Shown one piece after another: positions 44,557-53,476 of a stretch of DNA of 64,000 bases. The position numbers and the translations under genes were made by a program. Under the pieces are notes generated by a model. The model did not search any database and had not been told where the DNA came from. It worked only from the letters and a program-made list of their open reading frames with translations. How positions within the stretch are numbered: the stretch's first letter is position 1; every line of letters starts with the position of its first letter. The DNA lies in NCBI RefSeq assembly GCF_037478305.1, contig NZ_JBBGAZ010000002.1, positions 124,001 to 188,000 on the forward strand. Reading direction: 5' to 3'. This DNA is from Cognatishimia coralii. Lineage in GTDB: Bacteria > Pseudomonadota > Alphaproteobacteria > Rhodobacterales > Rhodobacteraceae.

Positions 44557-45692
44557 CAGATGATCTCCAGATCTGCGTGCAGCGCGCCCGAGGACTTGAT
44601 CGCTTGCAGAATGGAAATGGTCTGACGTGCTCCGACTCCGATCGCGTTCAAGCCGTCCACGAGGTCCTGAAGACTAACGTCTCCCTCAAGGATCGTGAAC
44701 TTGCTGTCTTTCTCGGTCACATCCAGATCGGTATCCGGGATCACGATAGTCGTGCCACCGATGGAAATCGGATTAGGCTGACTGACGCTCGGATTTTCTT
44801 TAACTCGGATCGTCAAACCACCCTGGCTGATCGCAACCTGGCCGATGCGCACATTGGATCCGATCACGATTGTGCCGGACTTTTCATCGACCACAACGCG
44901 AGCGATTGAATCCGGCTGAACCGTCAGATTTTCGATCACGGACACGAATTCCGCGACATTGGTTTTGCTCGCGATGGCGACTTCGATGGTGCCAGGGTCC
45001 AGAACTTCGGCGAATTGAGCGCCCAATTCCGTGTTCACAACATCCCGCACGCGGGTGGCCGTGGTGAAATCAGGTGTCCGCAAAGCGACGCGCACAGATT
45101 TCATCTGATCCAGACTAAACCCGACTTCGCGCTCCACGATCGCGCCGTTATCAATGCGGGCGATGGTCGGAACGCCTTCGGTCAAAGTCGCTCCCGCCCC
45201 TTCGGCGCGAAAGCCCGAAACCGCGACGGCACCTTGGGCGACCGCATAAACCTCACCGTCAGCCCCAGCCAGCGGCGTCACCAGCAGAGTGCCACCTCTC
45301 AAGCTGGTCGAGTCTCCGAGGGAGCTCACGGTGACATCAATGGGAGCACCGCGACGGGAAAACGGCGGAAGTTTCGCCGTTACCATCACCGCCGCGGTGT
45401 TTTTGGTCTGCAGCAGGTTGGCGTCAATGTTGGCCACACCGAGACGCTCAAGCATCCCCCGCACGCTTTCACGTGTGAACGGAGAATTCGCCATCTTGTC
45501 GCCCGTGCCCAAAAGACCCACGACCAGCCCGTAGCCGATCAGATGGTTCTCTCGCACGCCTTCAAAGCTCGCAATATCCTTGATGCGAACGTCGGCCTTA
45601 GCCACTGACACCCCAAACACTGACCCTGCCAAGATCAATGCGCATAGTAGTACACCTGCTCGGGGCCAGAAGAGTTTATGGTACTGCTCCAT
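44556..45692 (-). CDS. flgI: P-ring protein FlgI
   Basis: A 378-residue periplasmic ring protein. I place the start at 45692 (MEQYHKLFW), with GAGGC eight bases upstream, directly before a signal peptide (AGVLLCALILAGSVFGVSVAKA). The family opening DVRIKDIASFEGVRENHLIGYGLVVGLLGTGDK follows, and the C-terminus has IGSNVRIGQVAISQGGLTI and LVDGLNAIGVGARQTISILQAIKSSGALHADLEII. First gene of flgI-flgJ-flgN. Confidence 0.95.
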   Translation of the reverse strand: MEQYHKLFWPRAGVLLCALILAGSVFGVSVAKADVRIKDIASFEGVRENHLIGYGLVVGLLGTGDKMANSPFTRESVRGMLERLGVANIDANLLQTKNTAAVMVTAKLPPFSRRGAPIDVTVSSLGDSTSLRGGTLLVTPLAGADGEVYAVAQGAVAVSGFRAEGAGATLTEGVPTIARIDNGAIVEREVGFSLDQMKSVRVALRTPDFTTATRVRDVVNTELGAQFAEVLDPGTIEVAIASKTNVAEFVSVIENLTVQPDSIARVVVDEKSGTIVIGSNVRIGQVAISQGGLTIRVKENPSVSQPNPISIGGTTIVIPDTDLDVTEKDSKFTILEGDVSLQDLVDGLNAIGVGARQTISILQAIKSSGALHADLEII

Positions 45693-45723
45693 AGATATTT
45701 TTGCCTCTATGCCCAAGGACACT

Positions 45724-45835
45724 TTAACCATTTATCTTTGCTTCGTCCATACTATCTTTGCAATTCACTGTTTTAACTACGTTTTAATCTTTGTGATTTA
45801 TTCTTTTTATAGTTGAACGGTTGGTTAATCCTTGC
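45724..45835. promoter_or_regulatory. CtrA-like box and GCAAGGAT motif in the flgI/FtcR-like divergent promoter
   Basis: TTAACCAT half-site at 45724-45731, a full TTAA-N7-TTAA at 45773-45787, and GCAAGGAT on the minus strand at 45828-45835. The full box is 81 bp before flgI and 91 bp before the regulator start, so it could serve both. Confidence 0.6.
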
Positions 45836-45877
45836 TAGCCGTCAAGAATAACAAAAATGGCAGGAACGGAGGACGCT

Positions 45878-46630
45878 ATGCGCGCCTATGTTTATGAGCC
45901 ACGAGAGAAACGTCGAGCATCACTAGCATCCGAGTTGGAAAACGCGGGTCTGCAACCTCTCTTTGTGGGCGAAGAATTTTTTGAAACGGGCCTTGCGCCT
46001 TTGACTCAGACGGGCAGCGAACATCGCGCCATTCTGATCGGGGAATCTGTGAACACCCACCGCCAAATCCGCGCGGTGCGTCATGCAGGATGCGAGAACC
46101 CGTTGATAATCCTGCGGGATTTCCGGAATTCGGCGGACACCGCCGCAGCTTTGGATCGTGGTGCGGACGACGTGATCGTCAGCCCGATCAAAGGCGGCGA
46201 AGTGCTGTCTCGGATCAATTCTATCGTGCGTCGCTTCCACGGCCACGCGGCCGAAAGCATCAGCGTCGGCGAAGTCACCGCCTTCTTTGACGGCCGCGAT
46301 CCAATCGTGTCGGGCACACGCATCAAGCTGTCCAAGCGCGAACATTCGATTTTCCAGCACCTGGCATTGAACTCGAACAAGGTGATTTCCAAGAACGCCA
46401 TCTATGATGCGGTCTATGGCATGAGCGCAGATCAGCCTTTTGACAAGGTGATCGACGTTTACATCTGTAAGTTGCGCAAGAAAATCGCCTCGGCGGCTGA
46501 CACCGGAGCGCAGTATATCGAGACCATCCACGGTCGCGGCTACAAGCTAAGCGCCCCAGATGTTCTGGACGATGTGACCCCAATTCCGGCGCTGACCAGC
46601 TCTGGCATGCGACTTGAGGCGCGCGCCTAA
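45878..46630 (+). CDS. FtcR/Rem-like OmpR-family flagellar regulator with atypical receiver
   Basis: A 250-residue regulator. The start at 45878 has a perfect GGAGG five bases upstream; an ATG at 45857 has none. The receiver-like domain lacks the phospho-acceptor aspartate: the strand-3 segment reads AILIGESVN where LLD is expected. The C-terminal winged helix is complete (IKLSKREHSIFQHLALNSNKVISKNAIYDAVYGM, then DVYICKLRKKI, TIHGRGYKLS). Brucella FtcR, the flagellar master regulator, shares the same LIGD-type substitution and layout. Divergent from flgI. Confidence 0.82.
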   Translation: MRAYVYEPREKRRASLASELENAGLQPLFVGEEFFETGLAPLTQTGSEHRAILIGESVNTHRQIRAVRHAGCENPLIILRDFRNSADTAAALDRGADDVIVSPIKGGEVLSRINSIVRRFHGHAAESISVGEVTAFFDGRDPIVSGTRIKLSKREHSIFQHLALNSNKVISKNAIYDAVYGMSADQPFDKVIDVYICKLRKKIASAADTGAQYIETIHGRGYKLSAPDVLDDVTPIPALTSSGMRLEARA

Positions 46631-46656
46631 GCGCCCTCAAAAATAGACAAAAAAGA

Positions 46657-46685
46657 CCCCCGCATCCTTCTGGAGCGGGGGTTTT
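46657..46685. terminator. Bidirectional terminator between the FtcR-like gene and flgL
   Basis: CCCCCGC (46657-46663) pairs with GCGGGGG (46675-46681), followed by TTTT on the plus strand and, on the minus strand, by TCTTTTTTG. It can end both convergent transcripts. Confidence 0.85.
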
Positions 46686-46721
46686 AACTTGAGCACATCC
46701 AAGACGGGCTCGAGGGATCTG

Positions 46722-47807
46722 TTATCTCATGTAATTGAGGATACTCAGTTGACCGAGGCGCGCGGTCACGCTGTAGCTGGCTTGTAATTGAGCTTCCAGT
46801 GATGCGATCTGAGCTGACACTTCATAGGCGTCGACATTCTCCAGGCGCGCGACTTGCAAGCGCTGGATGATGGAAACATCCTCAAGTCGCTGCGTCGCTG
46901 TTTCCACGACCTCTTGCTGGAAACCAACGTCGGTGGTGATCTTCAAAATGCCTTCAGAGGCGGCTGCCAAAGAGTCGACGGCCTCTTGCATCCAGGCTTG
47001 ATAAGTCGCTTCATCGGAAACCTGCGATACATCCACACTCGCCAGCATCGCCAGACCTCGAAGCGCTTCGCGGAACGCAGGATCATTGGCTTGAACGCCG
47101 TAATCCAGCTCTTGATCCGAGTCCAAACGGGCGGTTACGCGCGCGTTTGGGTTGCCTCCGCCATCAAGCAGGGGCGTACCGCCGTAGAACGTCGCCTCGT
47201 AGTTCATGTTGGGGTTGGCGGCATAGCTTGAGTCAAACACCGCCTGAATATCGGCAATCATTGTGCCCGCTGTTGCGGCGTCTGGCGGTCCAGCGCCTAC
47301 GATGGAATTGATGACCCCTTCGGGTGAAAAGCCTGTGTCTGGGTTGACGTCTTCCCACCGTGTCATAGGTGCATAGCGGCTTGCGATCCCCGCAAAAATC
47401 ATGTCGCCATTGAAGCTTTGGTTCAACGACCCAACGACTGATTCAATGGCAGCGCGCGCTTCGGCTTGCAAGGCCTCTGCCCCGGTATTCGGGCGAGTCA
47501 AGTTCAGCAAGGACAGTTCAAGAACACTGCTCACCGTCTCGCGAATGCTGTTCGTGGCCGCCAATGTTGTTTCGAGCTTGCTCGCCAAAACATTGTTAGC
47601 TGTCACAAAAGATTGCGTCGTGGTTTCCGTGACCCTCATTTGCAACGCAGAGGCGGACCGAGGTCCAAGTTCCTTGAACAAGTTCGCGTGGCGGCCCGTC
47701 CCCAGTTCCTTGGTCGCCTCTTGCAGCTTGACCGTCGCGGAATTGACGTTCGCGCGCATGAAATAGTTCATTTGGTAGGAGGAGACCCGAGAGTTAAAAA
47801 GTGTCAA
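46722..47807 (-). CDS. flgL: Hook-filament junction protein FlgL
   Basis: A 361-residue flagellin-related junction protein. The N-terminus (YQMNYFMRANVNSATVKLQEATKELGTGRHANLFKELG) and the C-terminus (ENVDAYEVSAQIASLEAQLQASYSVTARLGQLSILNYMR) carry the D0/D1 coiled coils. It follows flgK by 13 bp in flgE-flgK-flgL. Confidence 0.92.
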   Translation of the reverse strand: MTLFNSRVSSYQMNYFMRANVNSATVKLQEATKELGTGRHANLFKELGPRSASALQMRVTETTTQSFVTANNVLASKLETTLAATNSIRETVSSVLELSLLNLTRPNTGAEALQAEARAAIESVVGSLNQSFNGDMIFAGIASRYAPMTRWEDVNPDTGFSPEGVINSIVGAGPPDAATAGTMIADIQAVFDSSYAANPNMNYEATFYGGTPLLDGGGNPNARVTARLDSDQELDYGVQANDPAFREALRGLAMLASVDVSQVSDEATYQAWMQEAVDSLAAASEGILKITTDVGFQQEVVETATQRLEDVSIIQRLQVARLENVDAYEVSAQIASLEAQLQASYSVTARLGQLSILNYMR

Positions 47808-47820
47808 CGATCACCCTCCC

Positions 47821-49239
47821 TCAAACAATGGACAACAATGTGTCGAGCATCTCGCCGATGGTCGACAACATCTGAGAGTTGGCCGCAAAGCTCTGCTCGA
47901 TCAGCATGAGATTCTGCATTTCTTCGTCGATGCTGACACCTTCGACGTTCTGTCGCGAAGCTGCGACGACTTCAGCCGCCGAACGAGCTGCGTTGTAACT
48001 GCTTTCTGCCCGCGCCGTCGTCGTGCCCTGCGCGCTGATCATTTCGGCCGCGTAGTCAGACAAGGACACCGTGCTGTTAATCCCAGTCAACGGATCCGCA
48101 TTCATCGCCGAATTCATCTCGTTGATGAACAGCTGAACTTGGGTTGCATCCGATACGTTTTCACTTTCCGTAGCGGTTCCGAGACCATCGCGGATCAGCC
48201 AGGACGTTCCGGTCGTGGCTCCCTCAACACGGCTGTTGATCTGGATGCGAGATGCGAGTCCCTCAAGGTTCGCTGCGTTGTACCGCCCGCCACTGTCCGT
48301 AAACAGGCCTGCATCAGTCGCGCCAAGTGACGTATCTGCGTTTTCGAAGGTGGTGATAAGGCCACGCGCAAATTCATCTAGTTGCAACTGGAACGTCGGG
48401 ATTGTCTCGTTGCGCAGTGTGGCAAAACCAGAAAGAGTCCCGTGCTCAATGCCGCGGACATTCGGGTTCGTCGGCGTGATCTCTTGGCCACCTGCCCAGA
48501 ATGTTCCGTCGCCCGCGTTGTAGGAGACGTCATGAACCTGGTCACCCTCCATCAACGCAGCTCCGCCGGTGGTGTAGAGGTTGACCCAACCAGCCGACCC
48601 GTAGCTCACCCGTACATCCACCATGCTCGAGATCTCGTCGATGATGGTCTCGACGCGGTCGGAGTATGCTGCGGCCTCAAAGGTATTTTGCTGATACGTG
48701 TGAAGTTTCGTATTCAGATCGACCAACTCGTACAGCTTGTCATTCAAGTCGGCGATCTCATAGCGGATTTCCATATCCACATCCGCGCGCACCCCAGCCA
48801 AACGGTCGCTGGCATGGTTGAGCGTGGTCACAAGGTTTTCTGCCGCAAGGATGGCCCCAGCCTGAGCGCCGCTGGAGGACGGCATGTTGACCAAGGTCGA
48901 CATAGACGCGCTGAATTCTGCGTAGGATTCCGCGGGTGAGTTGCCGTCGCCGATTTCACCAAGAAAAATCGAATAGTCGCGCAGGCCTTCGTAGACCGCC
49001 TGCTGTTCAGACATCCGAGCGTTTTCGAGCCGTGCCATGCGCGCTAAGGCGGAGTCGACTTCGCGCCGGATCTCGGTCACGTTCGCGCCGCCGCCGATTA
49101 GAGTGGAAACGACAACCGCCGACCGCTTGGCGTACCCCTCGGTATTAGAGTTCGCCACGTTATCAGCAGCCACACGCGACAAGGACTGCTGAACGCGAAG
49201 TCCAGAAGCCGCTGTGTTCAGTGCGCTGGTGATACTCAT
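47821..49239 (-). CDS. flgK: Hook-filament junction protein FlgK
   Basis: A 472-residue junction protein. The N-terminus ITSALNTAASGLRVQQSLSRVAADNVANSNTEGYAKRSAV has the axial-protein motif (ANSNTEGY), and the C-terminus SIDEEMQNLMLIEQSFAANSQMLSTIGEMLDTLLSIV is diagnostic for FlgK. Downstream of flgE by 26 bp. Confidence 0.95.
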   Translation of the reverse strand: MSITSALNTAASGLRVQQSLSRVAADNVANSNTEGYAKRSAVVVSTLIGGGANVTEIRREVDSALARMARLENARMSEQQAVYEGLRDYSIFLGEIGDGNSPAESYAEFSASMSTLVNMPSSSGAQAGAILAAENLVTTLNHASDRLAGVRADVDMEIRYEIADLNDKLYELVDLNTKLHTYQQNTFEAAAYSDRVETIIDEISSMVDVRVSYGSAGWVNLYTTGGAALMEGDQVHDVSYNAGDGTFWAGGQEITPTNPNVRGIEHGTLSGFATLRNETIPTFQLQLDEFARGLITTFENADTSLGATDAGLFTDSGGRYNAANLEGLASRIQINSRVEGATTGTSWLIRDGLGTATESENVSDATQVQLFINEMNSAMNADPLTGINSTVSLSDYAAEMISAQGTTTARAESSYNAARSAAEVVAASRQNVEGVSIDEEMQNLMLIEQSFAANSQMLSTIGEMLDTLLSIV

Positions 49240-49265
49240 CTTAGGCCTTGCCCTACATTAATCTG

Positions 49266-50567
49266 TTACCGTTTGAGCCGCGTTGTCTCTTCCATCATTT
49301 CGTCGACTGTTGTCACAACAGAGGCATTCGTAGAGAACGCACGCTGGAAGCGGATCAGGTCCGTCATTTCTTGTGCGATATCGACATTAGACCCTTCCAA
49401 TGCACCCGCGTTGATGATGCCTACTCGACCACCAGTCGGTGTAAGCGCTTGGAAAGAGCCGGAATCTACGGTTGTTTGATACGCGTTACCTGCGCGCTCG
49501 CCGAGGCCATTGGGGTTGTCAACGACGCCGAGCGGCACTTCAAACAGCGGGCGCCGAGTCCCATTGTCAAAAACACCAAAGATCGTGCCGGCATCGTCAA
49601 ACTCGGTCCGAACTAACTCACCCAAATTCGACCCATCGCGATCGTAGGATTGACTGAAGTCACCAGAGAACTGCGTCATCCCGGCAAAGCTTCCGATTGC
49701 ACCGAACGACATTGTCAAAGGCTGCGGCGTCGCACCATTGTTCAAAGTAAGTGACACGACGCCTGTCGAAGCATCCATTGCAAATGCCGCAGGCGCCACT
49801 GCTGCGCTGGTGATGTTGGTGTAGCTGCTGGGCGCGCCTGCCGTTGCACCGGAGTCGCTAAAGGTCATATCGAAAGACCCGAGCGTGGTTGAATTGTTGT
49901 CGGAGACCGTCACTTCCCAAACATTTGCGGTGCTCGTTGGCTGCCAGCTGATATTTATGCGTTCAATCGCCCCCAAAGGCGTGAAGTATTCGGAAGAGGT
50001 GATGAACGGAGCGCCAGGCGTTGTGAGCCCAGTTTCCTGGCTTGGAACATTACCTGACGCGTCGATCGCCGTGGTCGCGTCGGCTGCCAGTGTTACTGTA
50101 CCAACATTTACAACTTCCATTGATGCAAAAGAGCTTCGGTCTACCCCTAAAAGGTTACCATCACCATCGTAAGGGAAACCATTCAGGTAGTAACCAGCAG
50201 CGTTTACCAGATTGCCGTCCGCGTCAGGCAGAAACGACCCTGCCCGCGTCAACAAGAAGTTGCCCTGATTGGTTTCGTTTGGCTGTTCCGTAACAACGAA
50301 AAAACCGCGCCCCGAGATCGCCAAATCGGTACTGCTATTGGTCGCGATAAGACCGCCCGCCGCATAAATGGTACTTACTTCTTGGGCGATAACGGACAAT
50401 ACCCCTTTGTCCGAACCCTGCGATGCGGTGGTCGTTACCATTTGAGAGAAGCTACGTTTGTAACCGACAGTATTCGCATTGGCGATGTTTTCGGAGATTC
50501 CGCCCACCGCTGTCGAGTTTGCTGACAGGCCGCTCACGCCTGTTTGAAGCGCACTGGTCAATGACAT
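49266..50567 (-). CDS. flgE: Hook protein FlgE
   Basis: A 433-residue hook subunit. SLTSALQTGVSGLSANSTAVGGISENIANANTVGYKRSFSQMV is the N-terminal rod/hook signature; GRGFFVVTEQPNE marks the FlgE/F/G central region; SNVDIAQEMTDLIRFQRAFSTNASVVTTVDEMMEETTRL is the C-terminus. First gene of flgE-flgK-flgL; its promoter gap has GCAAGGAT at 50604. Confidence 0.95.
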   Translation of the reverse strand: MSLTSALQTGVSGLSANSTAVGGISENIANANTVGYKRSFSQMVTTTASQGSDKGVLSVIAQEVSTIYAAGGLIATNSSTDLAISGRGFFVVTEQPNETNQGNFLLTRAGSFLPDADGNLVNAAGYYLNGFPYDGDGNLLGVDRSSFASMEVVNVGTVTLAADATTAIDASGNVPSQETGLTTPGAPFITSSEYFTPLGAIERINISWQPTSTANVWEVTVSDNNSTTLGSFDMTFSDSGATAGAPSSYTNITSAAVAPAAFAMDASTGVVSLTLNNGATPQPLTMSFGAIGSFAGMTQFSGDFSQSYDRDGSNLGELVRTEFDDAGTIFGVFDNGTRRPLFEVPLGVVDNPNGLGERAGNAYQTTVDSGSFQALTPTGGRVGIINAGALEGSNVDIAQEMTDLIRFQRAFSTNASVVTTVDEMMEETTRLKR

Positions 50568-50603
50568 TTTGTCTGCCTCGTTATTCTTTTTAGTCTTTTG
50601 ATT

Positions 50604-50717
50604 GCAAGGATAGTTACATGAAACTCCTTTAAGCAGAGTTAAAGAAATTAAAAAATCCTTGTTCTCGGCATATTTATCTATGATTTCTCAAGAACAGATG
50701 AGTTATTTTAAGGATTA
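50604..50717. promoter_or_regulatory. AT-rich promoter gap of flgE with GCAAGGAT copies
   Basis: GCAAGGATAG (50604-50613, plus), ACAAGGAT (minus, 50655-50662) and TAAGGATTAAA (about 50709-50719) lie in the 147-bp gap between flgE and the TPR-like gene. TTAA tetrads occur but not at N7 spacing, so this promoter seems to depend on the GCAAG motif rather than CtrA (inference). Confidence 0.45.
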
Positions 50718-52559
50718 AAGCCCATTTCCTTGGATATTTTCCAATGCAGAGTTGAGGCGATCCAACCGCCCATTCGCCGCATCCAGCGTGAGAGTCGACA
50801 CGTCCGGAGGTTGCGACAAGAAGCTCTCTGCCAGTCGCACCCAGTTCTCTGATTCTGTCATGCCCGGGAAGGCTTCGACCACGCGGGTCGCAGTATTTCG
50901 ATCTCCGGTACGATGCGCGGCAATCAGCAAATATGTGGCGTCGCTGAGGCTGAAACTGCCCGGATACTCCGCCCAAAGGCGGTTGTAGAACTCGTTTGCG
51001 CCATCCCATTCCTGCTTTTCCCAAAGCGCATGGCTGACATTGCGCAAATTCTCCGCACTTGGGGACATCACATGGGTACGCAGCAACCCATCTGCGTCGC
51101 CCATCTGCGCTGCGATCTTTGCTCGCAGAGTATTGATGTCATTGCGCACCATGATATCAACCGCGCCGTCCAGCGTCGCGAGGGCTTCTTTGGCTTCTTG
51201 ATACTGTCCGCCAGCAGCATAAGCACGCGCCAGTTTGAGCTTGTTCTGAATCATTTCTTCATCAGATACCCAGTCGGAATTCAGATCCTTCAGGTCCACG
51301 CGGAAATCTAAAGCCCGCTGGTATTCCTTGGCTGCCATCGTCGTCCCACCAAGGGTCATGAGATGATCCGCCAGTTCCTCGACAAGCCGTGCGTATTCAG
51401 GATGGTATCGATAGGCTGGCACCAATCTGAGGTGGACCGAAAGCCAGCGAGACAGCGGAATTTTGCCGTCAAAACCGTCCTGGTACACCGCACGCAGCGC
51501 ATCTTTTGACGCGGCCTCGGCGCGCTCTGCGGCTTCGGTACCGGGAAAACGCATTGTGATCTTGCTGAGAAGGATAAGTCCTTCGACCCGCTCATCCGCA
51601 GCCGCATAAACTTCGTGCAACTTCTGAAGAGTCGCGATCTCAAACTGATCGCCGCGCCAAGAATCCAGACCGTTTTCAAGCACGTCTTCTGCCGCCATCA
51701 AAGCGCCGCGCCCACCATCCATGATCGCCATATCAGCGATCGCAAGCCGCGAGCGCACGGCATAGCGGTCAAATCCCTTGATGCCCTCAAAGTAATGCAC
51801 AAGCGCTGTCTTTTGATTGTTTTGCTTTTCCGCCGCGCGACCCCTTAAGTAATGCCCCATCGGTGCATCACTGAGGTCGGGGAAGTCTTCGAGCAACTCA
51901 AGACTGCGTGCGGCCAGAGTCAGCTGTTCGGTCTCGATCATCGCTTCGATAATGATCGGCAGAACCGAGCGCGCAACCGGCCTCGTCTGGTGGATCAGCC
52001 CCAATACACCACCGCTGAGGTTTTCATTGAGCATGACTCCGTCGGCCGTGGCAATCGCCTGCAGCACGGACCAAAACGCGCGGTCCGGTCTGCTGTCTTC
52101 GTTCAATGGAGACGCCTCAAAATCGTCGACTGAAGCACCGTTCAAAAGCATCTGGGCATGTTTAAGCGCAGTTTTGCGACGGAGTTGGCCTGGCGAAACC
52201 TCTTCCAACTCTCCAAGAACGGATTCCGCTTCGGCGACCATCATCTGTCCAAGGAACAACTCCGCTGTATCCAGAAGCGTGGCCGTCGCTTCGTCGCCAT
52301 AGCGGACGGACAGCTCATTGATAAGTCCCGTGAGGTTCTCGTAAAATCGCTCTTCGGGCCAGCGGCGAAGGTCCAGATCAAACAACTGCTGAACAGAGGT
52401 CTGAGGAGCGGTGATCTCTAACTTCTTAGGCTCTTTGGGCGCAGGCTCAGCTTCTTCAACTTTAGGCTCTTCTTCGCCTGGGTCAGACGCAGAATAGACG
52501 CCGGATGCCAAAAGCAGCACCCAGAACGGGATCGTCAGAAGCAGTCGCGCCTTGCCCAT
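50715..52559 (-). CDS. Large TPR-like periplasmic protein in the flagellar cluster (possible MotC analogue)
   Basis: A 614-residue secreted protein. A signal peptide (residues 1-24) is followed by an acidic, Pro/Lys-rich segment (EEEPKVEEAEPAPKEPKKLE). The rest is a helical-repeat array of TPR/Sel1 appearance (TLLDTAELFLGQMMVAEAESVLGELEEV, YLRGRAAEKQNNQKTALVHYFEGIKGF, MTLGGTTMAAKEYQRALDFRVDLKDL, KLARAYAAGGQYQEAKEALATLDG). I do not recognise a named family. Size class, export and the presence of a MotE-like gene at 22616 suggest a stator-associated role like MotC of Sinorhizobium. A GCAAGAAT motif lies 12 bp upstream. Confidence 0.7.
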   Translation of the reverse strand: MGKARLLLTIPFWVLLLASGVYSASDPGEEEPKVEEAEPAPKEPKKLEITAPQTSVQQLFDLDLRRWPEERFYENLTGLINELSVRYGDEATATLLDTAELFLGQMMVAEAESVLGELEEVSPGQLRRKTALKHAQMLLNGASVDDFEASPLNEDSRPDRAFWSVLQAIATADGVMLNENLSGGVLGLIHQTRPVARSVLPIIIEAMIETEQLTLAARSLELLEDFPDLSDAPMGHYLRGRAAEKQNNQKTALVHYFEGIKGFDRYAVRSRLAIADMAIMDGGRGALMAAEDVLENGLDSWRGDQFEIATLQKLHEVYAAADERVEGLILLSKITMRFPGTEAAERAEAASKDALRAVYQDGFDGKIPLSRWLSVHLRLVPAYRYHPEYARLVEELADHLMTLGGTTMAAKEYQRALDFRVDLKDLNSDWVSDEEMIQNKLKLARAYAAGGQYQEAKEALATLDGAVDIMVRNDINTLRAKIAAQMGDADGLLRTHVMSPSAENLRNVSHALWEKQEWDGANEFYNRLWAEYPGSFSLSDATYLLIAAHRTGDRNTATRVVEAFPGMTESENWVRLAESFLSQPPDVSTLTLDAANGRLDRLNSALENIQGNGL

Positions 52560-52681
52560 CTTTTCTTTCTATTCTTGCTCTTTGCCAAATATAGCTTGTT
52601 TTAATCCTTATCTTGATGGATAATTCTTAAAGAAACAATAAACTAATGAGCAGTATAGCACTTTTGTTCTTGCATTAGTGC
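52560..52681. promoter_or_regulatory. Divergent promoter of the TPR-like gene and flgF
   Basis: This 122-bp AT-rich gap carries GCAAGAAT (minus strand, 52571-52578), GCAAGAAC (minus strand, 52666-52673), ATAAGGAT (minus strand, about 52604-52611) and a TATAGC repeat. No TTAA-N7-TTAA box was found. Confidence 0.45.
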
Positions 52682-53446
52682 ATGTCGACAAAGGCAACGG
52701 GCATGGGAACAACCAGCTATGTGTCCATTTCGCTGGCGACCGCCTTAGAGCGTTCGTTGGATTTGGCAGCGCACAATATGGCAAACGCCTCTACCGCAGG
52801 GTACAAGGCGCAGCATCCTTTGCTGGAGGCTGTGGACCCTTCAGGTTCTGGCGACGACACCCAAGCTGTGAGTTTCGTCAAAGACAATGGCATCTATGTT
52901 GACCTGTCTCAGGGTGCTTTGGTTCAGACCGGTAACTCTTTGGACATCGCGGTAACGGGACAAGGTTGGCTTGGGTATCTGACAGAAGATGGGCAAACGG
53001 CCTATGGTCGTGACGGACGTCTTTCCGTGGATGCAGATGGGCAGCTGGTCAATCTTGCGGGCAACCCCGTTGTGGATGAAGCCGGTGCTCCGATTAACAT
53101 CCCTCAGGACGTCGCTCATCTGGTGCAGATTGGCCAGGACGGCACGCTCACGGATCAGAATGGTGGCGTTCTAGGCCGCATCGGACTGTTTAATGTTCCA
53201 AGCTTTGCGAGCGCATCGCCGCTTGGAAATGGCTTGTTCCTCCCACATCCAAATGCCCCGGCCTCCGCACCGGTTGAGAACGCTCAATTCGCGCAGGGCT
53301 TTATCGAGCAAAGCAACGTGAAGCCGGTCGTCGAAATGATCCATCTTATGGACATCCAGCGCGCTTACGAACGCGCGACCCATTTGATGAGCGACGAAAA
53401 CGAACTGACTAAACAGGCAATCCAGCGTCTGGGCCGTGTGGTCTGA
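52682..53446 (+). CDS. flgF: Proximal rod protein FlgF
   Basis: A 254-residue rod protein, first gene of flgF-flgG-flgA-flgH-fliL2. SISLATALERSLDLAAHNMANASTAGYKAQHP is the axial N-terminus, GNSLDIAVTGQGWLGYLTEDGQTAYGRDG the central F/G signature, and VVEMIHLMDIQRAYERATHLM the C-terminus. The start at 52682 has no clear ribosome site; ATG at 52703 (MGTTSYVS), with AAGG upstream, is a good alternative. Confidence 0.93.
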   Translation: MSTKATGMGTTSYVSISLATALERSLDLAAHNMANASTAGYKAQHPLLEAVDPSGSGDDTQAVSFVKDNGIYVDLSQGALVQTGNSLDIAVTGQGWLGYLTEDGQTAYGRDGRLSVDADGQLVNLAGNPVVDEAGAPINIPQDVAHLVQIGQDGTLTDQNGGVLGRIGLFNVPSFASASPLGNGLFLPHPNAPASAPVENAQFAQGFIEQSNVKPVVEMIHLMDIQRAYERATHLMSDENELTKQAIQRLGRVV

Positions 53447-53476
53447 GGCTGGCAATAACATAAGGACAACAAGGCC

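Noticed and set aside
52651..52680. A possible sigma-54 promoter before flgF (TAGCAC...TTGCA)
   Set aside because: The spacing between the two parts is about three bases too long for a GG-N10-GC sigma-54 promoter.
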